From Microbacterium sp. Marseille-Q6648 (GTDB lineage: Bacteria > Actinomycetota > Actinomycetes > Actinomycetales > Microbacteriaceae), in NCBI RefSeq assembly GCF_943181415.1, contig NZ_CALPBZ010000001.1, positions 1,178,001 through 1,242,000 of the forward strand: DNA of 64,000 nucleotides. Direction: 5' to 3'. The notes under the pieces are model-generated. The model did no database searches and was not told the origin of the DNA. It was given only the letters and a program-made list of their open reading frames with translations. Below, piece after piece: positions 7,906-17,500 of this stretch. How positions within the stretch are numbered: the first letter of the stretch is position 1; each line of letters starts with the position of its first letter. Both the position numbers and the translations under genes were made by a program.

Positions 7906-8545
7906 AGTAGCCGACGGTGAACCGCTCGCGCGAGTGCCGCGGGTTCTCGATCTCGTCGAGCACCGCCACCGCGAGGTCCGCTCCCGAGATGAAGGACTCG
8001 CCGTCCTCGTCGGTCACGAGGACGTCGCCTCCGTCCCGGTACGACCCGGTGCGCTCCCCCGGGTTCCAGGCCCCGAAGCCGCCGGCCGGGTGCACGTAGA
8101 ACCAGTCGTGACCACGGTCGTCGGTCTGCAGATCCTCCAGGATGCCGATGGCCTCGAGCGCCTCGGGCTTGTACTCCTCCGTGAACGACGGCTGATCGAC
8201 CAATCGCTCGCCGCCCGGCGCGATGAGGCTTCCGCCCGCCCCGCCGATCACGCCGATGCGCACCGTCTCGGGAAGGACCGCAACCAGGTCCGCCACATTC
8301 GAGCGCACGGCGCCCTCCATGTCGCCGCGCGCGGGCACCGCCGAGACGACGACGTCCACGCCCTGCAGCTCCGCCGCCAGGCTCGGCACATCCAGGAGCG
8401 TGCCCTCGATGTACGTGACACCTTCCACGCGCTCCGAGGGGACGGTGCGCGCGACCGAGACCACGGTGTGGCCCCGACGCACCCCCTCGGCGACGATGTG
8501 GCTTCCGGCGTAGCCGGTTCCTCCGATGACGGCGATGCGGGGCAT
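7904..8545 (-). CDS. NAD(P)-binding (NmrA/YwnB-like) oxidoreductase
   Basis: 213 residues. The dinucleotide-binding loop IAVIGGTGYAGSHIV (GxxGxxG, residues 8-14) starts an atypical short-chain dehydrogenase fold, followed by VDVVVSAVPARGD and a conserved-looking FYVHPAGGFGAWNPGERTG. There is no YxxxK catalytic pair of classical SDRs, as usual in the NmrA-like/YwnB subgroup. Substrate unknown. Its 3' end converges on DUF4032 through the tandem repeat. Confidence 0.85.
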   Translation of the reverse strand: MPRIAVIGGTGYAGSHIVAEGVRRGHTVVSVARTVPSERVEGVTYIEGTLLDVPSLAAELQGVDVVVSAVPARGDMEGAVRSNVADLVAVLPETVRIGVIGGAGGSLIAPGGERLVDQPSFTEEYKPEALEAIGILEDLQTDDRGHDWFYVHPAGGFGAWNPGERTGSYRDGGDVLVTDEDGESFISGADLAVAVLDEIENPRHSRERFTVGY

Positions 8546-8636
8546 GCTCTTCCTCTCCTCAGGGACGATCCTCTTCAGGGCCTGTGACGTGAAAGCGGCG
8601 TTCGGGACCGTTCATTCCCCCGTGACGCGATAAGCC

Positions 8637-11168
8637 TCAGAGAACGGGCGGGGTGTGCCAGATGCGGTCGATGTAGTCGCGCATCGACCGGTCGGACGAG
8701 AAGAACCCGCACCGAGCCACGTTGAGGATCGCGGACCGCGTCCAGCCGTCGACGTCGCGATAGGCGGCGTCCACCTCGTCCTGCGCAGTCAGATAGGCGG
8801 AGTAGTCGGCGAGCACCATGAACCGGTCGTGGTAGAGCAGGTTCGACACGACCGGGTCGAACACCGACCGGTCACCGCCCGAGAAGGCACCCGACGCGAT
8901 GAGGTCGACGGCGCTTCGCAGGTCGGCATCCGATCGATAGAAGTCGCCGGGCACGTAGCCGCGCTCGTAGAGCGCCTCCACTTCGGGCTCCGACATGCCG
9001 AACAGGAAGAAGTTGTCGTCGCCCACCAGCCGCCGGATCTCGACGTTCGCCCCGTCGTCCGTGCCGATCGTGAGCGCGCCGTTGAGCGCGAACTTCATGT
9101 TGCCGGTTCCGGAGGCCTCTTTGCCGGCCAGCGAGATCTGCTCGGAGAGATCCGCCGCGGGGATGACGCTCTCGGCGAGGGTGACGTTGTAATTCGGCGG
9201 GAACAGCACCTTGAGGCGCCCCTCGACCACAGGGTCGGCGTTCACGACCGACCCGACGGCGTTGATGAGGTGGATGATCTCCTTGGCGATCCGGTAGCCG
9301 GGCGCCGCCTTCGCGCCGAAGACGAACGTGCGCGGCTGCACGTCCGACGCCGCGACGCGTCCGGTGATGATGCGGTCGTAGAGCGTCACGATGTGCAGCA
9401 GTTTCAGCATCTGCCGCTTGTACTCGTGCAGCCGCTTGACCATCACATCGAGCATGTGGTCGTCGGCCACGCCCACGCCGTCGCGCTGGCGCAGCACGGT
9501 GTCGAGCCGCCGCTTGTTGTGCACCTTGACCGCGGCGAAGCGTTCGCGGAACTCGGGGTCCTCGGCGTACGCCTCGAGTTCGCGCAGCCGGTCGAGGTCG
9601 GTCACCCAGGTCGAGCCGAGCGCTTCGGTGATGAGCTCCGACAGCGCCGGGTTGGCCAGCCGCATGAAGCGGCGCGGCGTGATGCCGTTGGTGACGTTGG
9701 TGAACTTGCCCGGGAAGAACGCGTCGAAGTCGGGAAGCACCTTCTCGCGCAGCAGCTGGGAATGCAGCTCCGCGACGCCGTTGACCTTTGCCCCGGCGAC
9801 GGTGGCCAGGTAGGCCATGCGCACCGACCGCTCGGGGTGCTCACCGATGATGGACATCCCCCGGATGCGCATCTCGTCGTCGCCGAAACGCTGACGGACG
9901 GCATCCAGGAATTCATCGTTGATCCGGTAGATGATCTCGAGATGGCGCGGCAGGAGGCGTCCGAGGAGCTCGACCGACCACACCTCCAGCGCCTCCGGAA
10001 GCAGCGTGTGGCAGGTGTAGGCGAAGCACTTCTGGGTGATGGCCCACGCCTCGTCCCACTCCATGTGACGGTCGTCGACGAGACGGCGCATGAGCTCGGG
10101 CACCGCGATCACGGGATGGGTGTCGTTGAGCTGGAAGATCACTCGCTCGGGCAGGCCGGACATGTCGAAATCGGGCTTCAGCACGTGGTCGAGGAAGTCG
10201 CCGATCGACGCGGCGACGAAGAAGTACTGCTGCTGCAGCCGCAGCTCCTTGCCCTGCGGCGTGGAGTCCTCGGGGTACAGGACCTTCGAGATGTTCTCGG
10301 CGAAGGTCTGCGCGCGCACCGCCTCGGTGTAGTCGCCGGCGTTGAAGATCCGCAGGTCGAAGGCCTCTGTCGCCATTGCGCTCCACAGGCGCAGCGTGTT
10401 GACCCGGCCGTTCTGGTAGCCCGGGACCATGTAGTTGTAGGGCACCGCCCGAACGTTCCAGCCCGGAACCCAGCGCGAGCGCGTCACCCCGTCGTCGTCG
10501 TAATGCTCGGTGTGCCCGCCGAACGAGATCAGCTGGGACGCTTCGGGGTGCGGGAACTCCCACGGCGAGCCGAGGGTCAGCCACGCATCGGGCTGCTCGA
10601 CCTGCCGTCCCTCCTCGAATGTCTGCTTGAAGATCCCGTATTCGTAGCGGATGCCGTAGCCGATGCTCGGCACGCTCATGGTGGCGAGCGAGTCGATGAA
10701 GCACGCCGCGAGGCGGCCGAGGCCGCCGTTGCCCAGACCCGGTTCCACCTCCTGCGCCCGCAGCTCGTCGATGTCGATCCCGCATGCGGCGAGCGCCTCG
10801 GTGGCGATGTCCATCAGGCCGGTGGCGAGCAGGTTGTTGTCGAGCTGCCGGCCGAGCAGGTACTCCGCCGAGAGGTAACAGACGCCCTTCGCCTGGATCT
10901 CGCGCTGTCGCCGCTGATCCTCGAGCCACCGCGCCATGAGGTAATCGCGAACCGTGTAGGCCAGCGCCACGTAGCGGTCGGTGGCGGTCGACGCCGACAG
11001 CGCCACGCCCCGATCGAAGTTGAGGTTGACGAGGAACTCCTTCACGAAGCCGTCCACGGTGCTGGGCGGCGACGAGACGGGAGCCTCGGCGAGCGGATGC
11101 CGGTGCCCAGGCGCCGACGTGGCGCGAGCGGGGGGCGTGGCGGCGGGAACGTCGGAAGCGTCGGGCAC
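8637..11168 (-). CDS. glgP: glycogen/alpha-glucan phosphorylase
   Basis: 843 residues. Phosphorolysis of alpha-1,4-glucans to glucose-1-phosphate. It is close to the classical GT35 phosphorylase length, with an N-terminal low-complexity extension of about 35 residues. Landmarks: AEYLLGRQLDNNLLATGL, NGGLGRLAACF near the active site, FQLNDTHPVIAVPELMR, and the pyridoxal-phosphate site SGTGNMKFALNGALTIGT in the C-terminal third, with the Schiff-base lysine in NMKFALNG. It starts 9 bases after the rlmB stop, so it is probably read through from cysS-rlmB, though glycogen metabolism has no clear link to them. Confidence 0.95.
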   Translation of the reverse strand: MPDASDVPAATPPARATSAPGHRHPLAEAPVSSPPSTVDGFVKEFLVNLNFDRGVALSASTATDRYVALAYTVRDYLMARWLEDQRRQREIQAKGVCYLSAEYLLGRQLDNNLLATGLMDIATEALAACGIDIDELRAQEVEPGLGNGGLGRLAACFIDSLATMSVPSIGYGIRYEYGIFKQTFEEGRQVEQPDAWLTLGSPWEFPHPEASQLISFGGHTEHYDDDGVTRSRWVPGWNVRAVPYNYMVPGYQNGRVNTLRLWSAMATEAFDLRIFNAGDYTEAVRAQTFAENISKVLYPEDSTPQGKELRLQQQYFFVAASIGDFLDHVLKPDFDMSGLPERVIFQLNDTHPVIAVPELMRRLVDDRHMEWDEAWAITQKCFAYTCHTLLPEALEVWSVELLGRLLPRHLEIIYRINDEFLDAVRQRFGDDEMRIRGMSIIGEHPERSVRMAYLATVAGAKVNGVAELHSQLLREKVLPDFDAFFPGKFTNVTNGITPRRFMRLANPALSELITEALGSTWVTDLDRLRELEAYAEDPEFRERFAAVKVHNKRRLDTVLRQRDGVGVADDHMLDVMVKRLHEYKRQMLKLLHIVTLYDRIITGRVAASDVQPRTFVFGAKAAPGYRIAKEIIHLINAVGSVVNADPVVEGRLKVLFPPNYNVTLAESVIPAADLSEQISLAGKEASGTGNMKFALNGALTIGTDDGANVEIRRLVGDDNFFLFGMSEPEVEALYERGYVPGDFYRSDADLRSAVDLIASGAFSGGDRSVFDPVVSNLLYHDRFMVLADYSAYLTAQDEVDAAYRDVDGWTRSAILNVARCGFFSSDRSMRDYIDRIWHTPPVL

Positions 11169-11177
11169 GGTGAGAAC

Positions 11178-12176
11178 CTACTCCTTCGTCGTACGCAGCG
11201 TCGCCACCTGGTAGAGGGCGACGGATGCCGCGATCCCCGCGTTGAGGGATTCGGTGGCGGCGTGGATGGGGATGGAGACGATCTGGTCGCAGTTCTCGGT
11301 GACCAGGCGCGACAGGCCCTTGCCCTCCGAGCCCACGACGATCACGACGGGCCGGTCGGCGAGCTCGAGTTCGGGCAGTGACACCTCGCCGTCGCCGGCG
11401 AGACCCAGCACGAACACGCCCTGCTTCTTGAAGTCCTTCAGCGTCGCGTTGAGGTTGCCGGCCAGCGCCACCGGCACCCGCGCGGCCGCCCCGGCGCTGG
11501 TCTTCCACGCGGCCGAGTTGACACTGGCGGAGCGGCGCTGCGGCAGGATCACGCCGTGTCCGCCGAAGGCGCCCGTCGAGCGGATGATGGCGCCGAGGTT
11601 CCGCGGATCCGTGATGCCGTCCAGCGCCACGAGCAGGGGCATCTCGCCCCGGTCGATGATCTGCTCGAGTAGGTCCTGCGGGTGCGCGTACTCGTACGGC
11701 GGCACTTTGAGCGCGACGCCCTGGTGCACGCCGTCGAAGCCGGCCATGCGGTCGAGCTCGGGCCGGGTGACTTCGAGTACCGGGATGTTGCGATGCGTAG
11801 CGGTGGCGAGCATCTCTTTCACGCGGTCGTCCATCTCCACGCGCTGGGCGATGTACAGCGCCGTGGCGGGGATCTTCGCGCGCAGGGCCTCCAGGACCGA
11901 GTTGCGACCCGTGACGATCTCGGTGTCGTCGCTCGATTTCGCCTTGGACGGCGATCGCTGTCCCTGACCCGGCGCGGCGCCGGGACGACCCTTCCCGCCG
12001 GCGGCGGCGTAACGCTCGGCGGCGGCCTTCCGCTTGCCGGCGACGTGCCACGCCCGGTCCTCGGCCTTGGGGGTCGGCCCCTTCCCCTCGAGCGCTTTGC
12101 GGCTGTGACCGCCGGTGCCCTTGAGCGGCCCCTTCTTCTTGCCCTTGCCCGCGCCCGGGCGTCCTGGCTTAGCCAT
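11178..12176 (-). CDS. rlmB: 23S rRNA 2'-O-methyltransferase RlmB
   Basis: 332 residues. A basic, Lys/Gly-rich extension of about 85 residues precedes a substrate-binding domain (GRNSVLEALRAKIPATALYI) and a SpoU/SPOUT methyltransferase domain with the family motifs DGITDPRNLGAIIRSTGAFG, VVGSEGKGLSRL and SIPIHAATESLNAGIAASVA. It methylates a G in the 23S rRNA peptidyl-transferase region in E. coli (G2251). The ATG at 12176 overlaps the cysS 3' end by 8 bases. The cysS-rlmB pair is standard in actinobacteria. Confidence 0.93.
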   Translation of the reverse strand: MAKPGRPGAGKGKKKGPLKGTGGHSRKALEGKGPTPKAEDRAWHVAGKRKAAAERYAAAGGKGRPGAAPGQGQRSPSKAKSSDDTEIVTGRNSVLEALRAKIPATALYIAQRVEMDDRVKEMLATATHRNIPVLEVTRPELDRMAGFDGVHQGVALKVPPYEYAHPQDLLEQIIDRGEMPLLVALDGITDPRNLGAIIRSTGAFGGHGVILPQRRSASVNSAAWKTSAGAAARVPVALAGNLNATLKDFKKQGVFVLGLAGDGEVSLPELELADRPVVIVVGSEGKGLSRLVTENCDQIVSIPIHAATESLNAGIAASVALYQVATLRTTKE

Positions 12177-13581
12177 CGATGCTCCAATGTGTTCCGTCGG
12201 CGCTGTCCTCCAGCGCGATTCCTGCTCTGGCGACGGCGTCGCGGATCCGGTCCGCCGCCGCCCAGTCCTTGTCGGCGCGCGCCTGCGCGCGCTGCTGGAT
12301 CATCGATCCCACGAGCGCGTCCAGCGCCGCGGCCTCGCGCCCGGTGCCCGTCCGGCCCCACAGCGGGTCGAGCGGATCGATCCCCAGGATGCCGGTCATC
12401 ACGGCGACCGCCGCGAAGCACCCGCGGGCCGCCTCTGCGTCCCCCGCATCCAGCGCGCTGTTGCCCTCGCGAACCGTCTCGTGCAGCACGGCCAGCGCCT
12501 GCGGGATGCCGAGGTCGTCATCCATCGCCGCGGCGAACGCCGTCGGCACCTCCCCGACGATGCGCAGGTCGTCGGCGGTCGGGCGCAGCATCCGAAGTGC
12601 GCGCTCCTGGAACGAGCGGATCCGATCCAGTGCCGCCTCGGCCTCGGCGAAGCTCGACTCCGAGACCGACAGATTCGACCTGTAGTGCGCGGCGGCGAGC
12701 GCGTAGCGGACGACGAGCGGCTCATGGCGCTCGAGCAGGTCCGCCGCGAGCACGACGTTGCCGAGCGACTTCGACATCTTCTGGTCGCCGACGGTCACGA
12801 GGCCGTTGTGGACCCAGTAGCGGGCGAAGTCATCACCGGCCGCCGTCGACTGCGCGAGTTCGTTCTCGTGGTGCGGAAAGCGCAGATCGAGTCCGCCGCC
12901 GTGGATGTCGAAGCGGGGACCGAAGAAGCGACGTGACATCGCCGAGCATTCGATGTGCCAGCCCGGTCGGCCGGCTCCCCACGGCGATTCCCACGAGGCG
13001 GTCGCGGGCTCGTCGGGCTTGGCGCCCTTCCACAGTGCGAAGTCGCGGGGATCGCGCTTCCCGCGGGTATCGGCGTCCGCCTCGGGCTCCATCGCATCCG
13101 GGGACTGCCGGGTGAGGGCGCCGTACTCGGCCCACGAGCGCACGTCGAAGTAGACGTCGCCCGCCGCGGCGTAGGCATGACCGGCATCGATGAGACGGGC
13201 GATCAGCTCCTGCATCTGCGGGATGAAGGCCGTCGCGCGGGGCTCGTACGTGGGGGCCTGGATCCCGATGGCGGCGTACGCGCGGGTGAACTCCCGCTCC
13301 ATCCGATACGCCAGCGCCCACCAGGGCTCGCGCTCGGAATCGTTCCGGAGGACCTTGTCGTCGATGTCGGTGACATTGCGGATGAAGGTCACGCGGCCGT
13401 GCCGGTGGGCCAGCCACCGCCGCAGCAGATCGAAGGCGAGCGCTCCGCGGAGGTGGCCGATGTGGGGGCCGGACTGCACCGTCGGGCCGCAGACGTACAG
13501 GGTGACGTGTTCGGGGTCGAGCGGCACGAAGTCGCGCAGCGACTGCGCCTTGGTGTCGTAGAGCCTCAGAGTCACCGTCAC
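12169..13581 (-). CDS. cysS: cysteine--tRNA ligase
   Basis: 470 residues with a GTG start at 13581. Class Ia synthetase: zinc ligands C31, C212, H237 and E241 line up with the E. coli positions, HIGH motif 40-43 (GPHIGHLRG), KMSKS loop 268-272. The C-terminal anticodon-binding part ends in GIALEDSADGTHWSIDG. It is the first gene of cysS-rlmB-glgP. In many actinobacteria it follows carD-ispD-ispF directly; here two plus-strand genes intervene. Confidence 0.96.
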   Translation of the reverse strand: MTVTLRLYDTKAQSLRDFVPLDPEHVTLYVCGPTVQSGPHIGHLRGALAFDLLRRWLAHRHGRVTFIRNVTDIDDKVLRNDSEREPWWALAYRMEREFTRAYAAIGIQAPTYEPRATAFIPQMQELIARLIDAGHAYAAAGDVYFDVRSWAEYGALTRQSPDAMEPEADADTRGKRDPRDFALWKGAKPDEPATASWESPWGAGRPGWHIECSAMSRRFFGPRFDIHGGGLDLRFPHHENELAQSTAAGDDFARYWVHNGLVTVGDQKMSKSLGNVVLAADLLERHEPLVVRYALAAAHYRSNLSVSESSFAEAEAALDRIRSFQERALRMLRPTADDLRIVGEVPTAFAAAMDDDLGIPQALAVLHETVREGNSALDAGDAEAARGCFAAVAVMTGILGIDPLDPLWGRTGTGREAAALDALVGSMIQQRAQARADKDWAAADRIRDAVARAGIALEDSADGTHWSIDG

Positions 13582-13649
13582 AGCCTAGCGGCGGGCACCT
13601 GTGGACATCCCGGTGCGGTGCAGGGTCGACGGACCGGTACAACTGAAGA

Positions 13650-14576
13650 GTGCACGTTCTCGCCGTCCTGGCCGCCGCAGTCCTCTTCGGCACGACCGGC
13701 ACCTCGCAGGCGCTCGGCCCGGACGGAACCACACCGCTGTCGATCGGCGTCATGCGGATGGTCATCGGCGGGACCGGTCTGGCAGCCCTCGCGTTCACCC
13801 TCGCGCGACGCCACGCGGCCCGGACCCCGAGCGCGCCGCGCCCCGCCTGGGCAGCTCGGCCGGTGGCGCTGATGATTCTGACGGGGGCGTGCCTGGCGGT
13901 CTACCAACCGCTCTTCTTCCTCGGCACCGAACGCAACGGGGTGGCGGTCGGCACGGTCGTCGCCCTCGGCTCCGCCCCGATCCTGGCCGGCCTGCTGGAG
14001 TGGCTCCTCACCCGGCGCACGCCCTCCGTCACGTGGATGGTCGCCACCGCCACCGCCACTGCGGGCGTGGTGCTGCTGGGGATGGGCGGGGCAGCCGACT
14101 CCGCGAGCGGGACCGACCCCTGGGGCCTGCTCGGCTCGATCGGCGCCGGCGCGTCCTTCGCGGTGATCGCCAACGCCCAGCGCCGACTGCTCGACGGCGG
14201 CTGGGACCCCTTCACTGTGGTCGGGGGCATGGGCGCCAGCTCGGCCCTCCTATCGGCGTTCGCCCTCCCCTTCGTCGACCTCGAGTGGCTGGAGACATCG
14301 ACCGGGTGGCCCATGGCCCTCTGGCTCGGGCTGGCCACCATCTCGATCGCCTATGTGCTCTTCACGTGGGGGCTGAGCGGCCTCACCGCCGCGGCGGCCG
14401 CCACACTGACCCTCGGCGAGCCTCTCACCGCCGCGGTCCTCGGCATCGCGGTCCTCGGCGAACGCCTCGCGCCCCTCGCCGTCATCGGCCTGGCGGTGCT
14501 GACGATCGGCCTCGCGACCCTCGCCTGGGGCTCGCGGCGCAACCGTGACCCCGAGCCGTTCGCCGTGGAGGGCTGA
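13650..14576 (+). CDS. EamA/DMT-family transporter
   Basis: 308 residues with a GTG start. Ten hydrophobic segments arranged as two EamA repeats; the second begins near DPWGLLGSIGAGASFAVI. Probably exports a small metabolite across the cytoplasmic membrane; the substrate is unknown. A GNAT acetyltransferase starts 1 base after its stop, so the two are one transcript. The pair lies on the opposite strand from the surrounding carD-ispDF-cysS-rlmB genes and looks like an insertion into that cluster. Confidence 0.88.
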   Translation: MHVLAVLAAAVLFGTTGTSQALGPDGTTPLSIGVMRMVIGGTGLAALAFTLARRHAARTPSAPRPAWAARPVALMILTGACLAVYQPLFFLGTERNGVAVGTVVALGSAPILAGLLEWLLTRRTPSVTWMVATATATAGVVLLGMGGAADSASGTDPWGLLGSIGAGASFAVIANAQRRLLDGGWDPFTVVGGMGASSALLSAFALPFVDLEWLETSTGWPMALWLGLATISIAYVLFTWGLSGLTAAAAATLTLGEPLTAAVLGIAVLGERLAPLAVIGLAVLTIGLATLAWGSRRNRDPEPFAVEG

Positions 14577-14577
14577 C

Positions 14578-15048
14578 ATGGAGATCGAGAAGATGGAGAT
14601 CAGGGAGGACGATCTGTCCGGCGCAGAGACACGCGGGCTCATCGCACGCCATCTCGCCGACATGCGTGAGACGTCTCCCGAAGAGAGCTGTCACGCTCTC
14701 GACGCCGACGCTCTGCAGGATCCGTCGGTGACCTTCTGGTCCGTCTGGATCGACGGCCGAGTGGCAGGAATCGGCGCCCTGAAACGTCTGGACGCGGTGA
14801 ACGGCGAGGTGAAGTCCATGCGTGTCGACGACGCCTTCCGCGGCTCCGGCGTGGGCCGGGCCCTGGTGCGGCACATCCTCACGACGGCGCGGGGACATGG
14901 GCTCCGCGCGATCTGGCTCGAGACCGGCGCGCAGCCGGGGTTCGCCGCGGCGCGCGGGCTCTACGCGAGCGAGGGGTTCGTCGAATGCGGGCCGTTCGCC
15001 TCGTACCGGGAGGATCCCCACTCGGTGTTCATGCGCCTCGACCTGTGA
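14578..15048 (+). CDS. GNAT-family N-acetyltransferase
   Basis: 156 residues from the ATG at 14578, immediately after the transporter stop. Acetyl-CoA-binding motif A is visible as VKSMRVDDAFRGSGVGRALVRH (R/QxxGxG/A present), followed by IWLETGAQPGFAAARGLYAS and a C-terminal VFMRLDL. Similar to the YiiD/ElaA-like general GNAT branch; the acceptor is unknown. Co-expression with an exporter fits a modify-and-export role, which is inference. Confidence 0.9.
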   Translation: MEIEKMEIREDDLSGAETRGLIARHLADMRETSPEESCHALDADALQDPSVTFWSVWIDGRVAGIGALKRLDAVNGEVKSMRVDDAFRGSGVGRALVRHILTTARGHGLRAIWLETGAQPGFAAARGLYASEGFVECGPFASYREDPHSVFMRLDL

Positions 15049-15051
15049 TGC

Positions 15052-16251
15052 TCACGCGGGAATGAGCATCGCCACGGCGTAGGCCGCGACTCCCTCGCCG
15101 CGCCCGGTGAATCCCAGTCCGTCGGTGGTCGTGGCCGACAGCGACACGGCGGCGCCGCCGAGAGCCCCCGAGAGCACGGCCTCGGCCTCGCGGCACCGCG
15201 ACGACATGCGCGGACGGTTCGCCTGCACCTGCACCGAGACGTTCGCGATCCGATAGCCGGCCTCCCCGACGAGAGAGCGCGTGCGGGCCAGGAAGGCGTC
15301 GGCGTGCGCGCCGGCGTACTCGGGCTTGTCGGTGCCGAAGTGCGTGCCGATGTCCCCGAGCCCGGCCGCGGCCAGGACGGCGTCGACGATGGCGTGGGCG
15401 ACGGCGTCGCCGTCGGAGTGTCCCGCCAGGGCGCGCTCACCCGGCCACTCCAGCCCTGCGAGCCACAGCGTGCCCTCGTGGCCGTAAGCGTGCACGTCGG
15501 TACCGATGCCGATCCGGGGCGCTGGGGTATCACGCTCGATCGTCGCCCGCGAGGGTTCGACGGGGCGGAGCGTCGTCCGCGCGCGCTCGAGGTCGTCGGG
15601 CGTGGTGATCTTGAAGGAACGGGCGTCGCCGGCGACGGTCGTGACGGAATGGCCCGCGGCCGCGACGAGTGCTGCGTCGTCGGTGTACTCCCGATCGGCC
15701 ACGGCGTATGCCGCTTCGAGAACGTCTCTGCGGAAGCCCTGCGGAGTCTGCGCCGCTGCCAGCTGGCTGCGGTCGACACCCTCGACCACGGAGGAGCCCG
15801 CGACCCGCTTGATGGTGTCGACGACGGGCAGGACCGGCAGCACGCCGTCAGTCCCCGCAGCGACCGCGGCGATCACGCGGGAGAACACGGCGGGCGGGGT
15901 GAGCGCGCGAGCCGCGTCGTGCACGAGCACGATGTCGATGTCGCCCCACAGCGCGCGGAGGCCCGCTGCCACGGAGTCCTGGCGCGTGGTGCCTCCCACG
16001 ACCACGGTCGCCAGATCACGGGCATCCCCGGCCGCTTCGAGCGCGTCGGTGAGGGCATCGCCCTCTCGCCCCGCGGGAGCGACGACCACGACCTGCGCGG
16101 TGGGGCCCTCGAAGACACCCCGCAGTGCATGGCGAAGGATCGTGTGCTCGTCGAGTCCGACGAACGCCTTGGGCGCGGGCGCGCCGAGTCTCGTTCCGGA
16201 GCCGGCAGCGACGACGATGACGGCCACGCGGGGCACGGGGGTGATGCTCAC
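15052..16251 (-). CDS. ispDF: bifunctional IspD/IspF, isoprenoid (MEP) pathway
   Basis: 399 residues with a GTG start. The N-terminal ~230 residues are 2-C-methyl-D-erythritol 4-phosphate cytidylyltransferase ([18 protein letters not shown] nucleotide loop; [10 protein letters not shown]). The C-terminal ~165 residues are 2-C-methyl-D-erythritol 2,4-cyclodiphosphate synthase ([11 protein letters not shown] metal motif, [28 protein letters not shown]). Fusion of the two non-consecutive enzymes is known in several lineages; here the order is D then F. It lies 46 bases after carD. Essential for isopentenyl diphosphate if no mevalonate route exists. Confidence 0.95.
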   Translation of the reverse strand: MSITPVPRVAVIVVAAGSGTRLGAPAPKAFVGLDEHTILRHALRGVFEGPTAQVVVVAPAGREGDALTDALEAAGDARDLATVVVGGTTRQDSVAAGLRALWGDIDIVLVHDAARALTPPAVFSRVIAAVAAGTDGVLPVLPVVDTIKRVAGSSVVEGVDRSQLAAAQTPQGFRRDVLEAAYAVADREYTDDAALVAAAGHSVTTVAGDARSFKITTPDDLERARTTLRPVEPSRATIERDTPAPRIGIGTDVHAYGHEGTLWLAGLEWPGERALAGHSDGDAVAHAIVDAVLAAAGLGDIGTHFGTDKPEYAGAHADAFLARTRSLVGEAGYRIANVSVQVQANRPRMSSRCREAEAVLSGALGGAAVSLSATTTDGLGFTGRGEGVAAYAVAMLIPA

Positions 16252-16297
16252 GGAAAGAATCTATACGCGAGCGGCACGCGCCGAGAGGCGCGGCGAG

Positions 16298-16780
16298 TCA
16301 GCTCGCGAGGACCTCGTCGAGAAGGACGCTGGCCTTCTCCTCGTCCGTCTTCTCAGCCAGGGCGAGCTCGGAGATGAGGATCTGCTTGGCCTTAGCCAGC
16401 ATCCGCTTCTCGCCCGCGGACAGCCCGCGGTCCTGGTCGCGGCGCCAGAGGTCGCGGACGACCTCGCTGACCTTGATCACGTCGCCGGAGGCCAGCTTCT
16501 CGAGGTTCGCCTTGTACCGGCGGGACCAGTTGGTGGGCTCCTCCGTGAAGGGGGCGCGCAGCACCTCGAAAACCCGGTCCAGGCCGTCCTGGCCGATGAC
16601 ATCGCGGACGCCGACCAAGTCGACGTTCTCAGCGGGGACCTCGATGATGAGGTCGCCTTGCGTGACGTTGAGCTTCAGGTACTTCTTCGTCTCGCCCTTG
16701 ATGATCCGGTCTTTGACCTCGATGATCGTCGCGGCCCCGTGGTGGGGGTAGACGACCGTCTCGCCAACCTCAAAAAGCAT
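16298..16780 (-). CDS. carD: CarD-family RNA polymerase-binding regulator
   Basis: 160 residues from the ATG at 16780, with AAAGGA just upstream. The N-terminal RNAP-interacting Tudor-like domain ([19 protein letters not shown]) is followed by a helical DNA-binding domain with the conserved tryptophan in [14 protein letters not shown]. CarD stabilises the open complex, notably at rRNA promoters. A TATCCT hexamer (minus strand, 16807-16812) is suitably placed as a -10. The gene leads carD-ispDF, the usual actinobacterial order. It is divergent from a lipoprotein gene. Confidence 0.95.
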   Translation of the reverse strand: MLFEVGETVVYPHHGAATIIEVKDRIIKGETKKYLKLNVTQGDLIIEVPAENVDLVGVRDVIGQDGLDRVFEVLRAPFTEEPTNWSRRYKANLEKLASGDVIKVSEVVRDLWRRDQDRGLSAGEKRMLAKAKQILISELALAEKTDEEKASVLLDEVLAS

Positions 16781-16916
16781 GGAGTTATGTCCTTTCGGCA
16801 ACCTCCAGGATACCACAGGCGACATGCGCTAGAGTTTGCCGCCGCACGTCGCGGGGGCCACCGGCGCACCCCATAGAATGCTCAGGATGCTGTCGTCCAT
16901 CCTGGGAGGATCCGTG

Positions 16917-17426
16917 ATGTCGAAACACCGCTCCGTGGGCGCGGCGCTCACCGCGAAGAGGTCGCGCGTGCTCGCGTCGCTGGCCGTCGGCGTCGCCGTC
17001 GCGATCGGGACGACCGGGTGCAGCATGATCTCCACCCAGGCGACCACCATCGAATACAACGCCTCCGACGGCGTAGCCGCCGACGCCGGCCCCATCGAGG
17101 TGCGCAACGCCCTCGTCGTCGCGACCGAGGACGGCAGCGCCGGCAACATGCTGGCCGCCATCGTGAACTCCACCGACAACTCCGAGACTCTCACCATCGA
17201 GATCGGCGAGGGGTCCTCGAAGGTCACCGAGACGCTCCAGGTGCCGGCCAACAGCGTCGTCAGCCTCGGGGCGGACGGCGAGGAGCCGCTGTTGATCGAG
17301 GCGCTCGACACCATGCCCGGCGCCGACGTCCCGGTGTACTTCCAGGCCGGCGACGCCGAGGGTTCCCTCGTGGCCGTGCCCGTGCTGGACGGCGCACTGG
17401 AGTACTACGCCCCCTTCGTTCCCTGA
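16917..17426 (+). CDS. putative lipoprotein, unknown function
   Basis: 169 residues from the ATG at 16917, chosen because GGGAGGA sits 6 bases upstream (16904-16910); longer in-frame starts exist. A basic N-terminus and hydrophobic stretch end at TTGC (C35), a probable lipobox. The mature part (about 135 residues) looks like a beta-sandwich, with the conserved-looking segments IRNALVV-like (IEVRNALVVATEDG) and AAIVNSTDNSETL. I recognise no named family. It ends opposite regX3 at a shared terminator. TAGAAT at 16874-16879 may be its -10. Confidence 0.8.
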   Translation: MSKHRSVGAALTAKRSRVLASLAVGVAVAIGTTGCSMISTQATTIEYNASDGVAADAGPIEVRNALVVATEDGSAGNMLAAIVNSTDNSETLTIEIGEGSSKVTETLQVPANSVVSLGADGEEPLLIEALDTMPGADVPVYFQAGDAEGSLVAVPVLDGALEYYAPFVP

Positions 17427-17452
17427 GTCCTCGACTCACAGACACCAGACAT

Positions 17453-17485
17453 GAGAACGGCCCCGCCCTCGGCGGGGCCGTTCTC
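17453..17485. terminator. bidirectional terminator hairpin
   Basis: A perfect 15-bp stem GAGAACGGCCCCGCC/GGCGGGGCCGTTCTC with a 3-base loop, between the convergent lipoprotein and regX3 genes. Confidence 0.9.
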
Positions 17486-17500
17486 CTGTCTCGGGGCGGG

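Noticed and set aside
8655-11381. Very long plus-strand open frame opposite glgP
   Set aside because: Antisense shadow of a GC-rich gene; the composition is Arg/Val/His-rich without any domain, and glgP accounts for the region.
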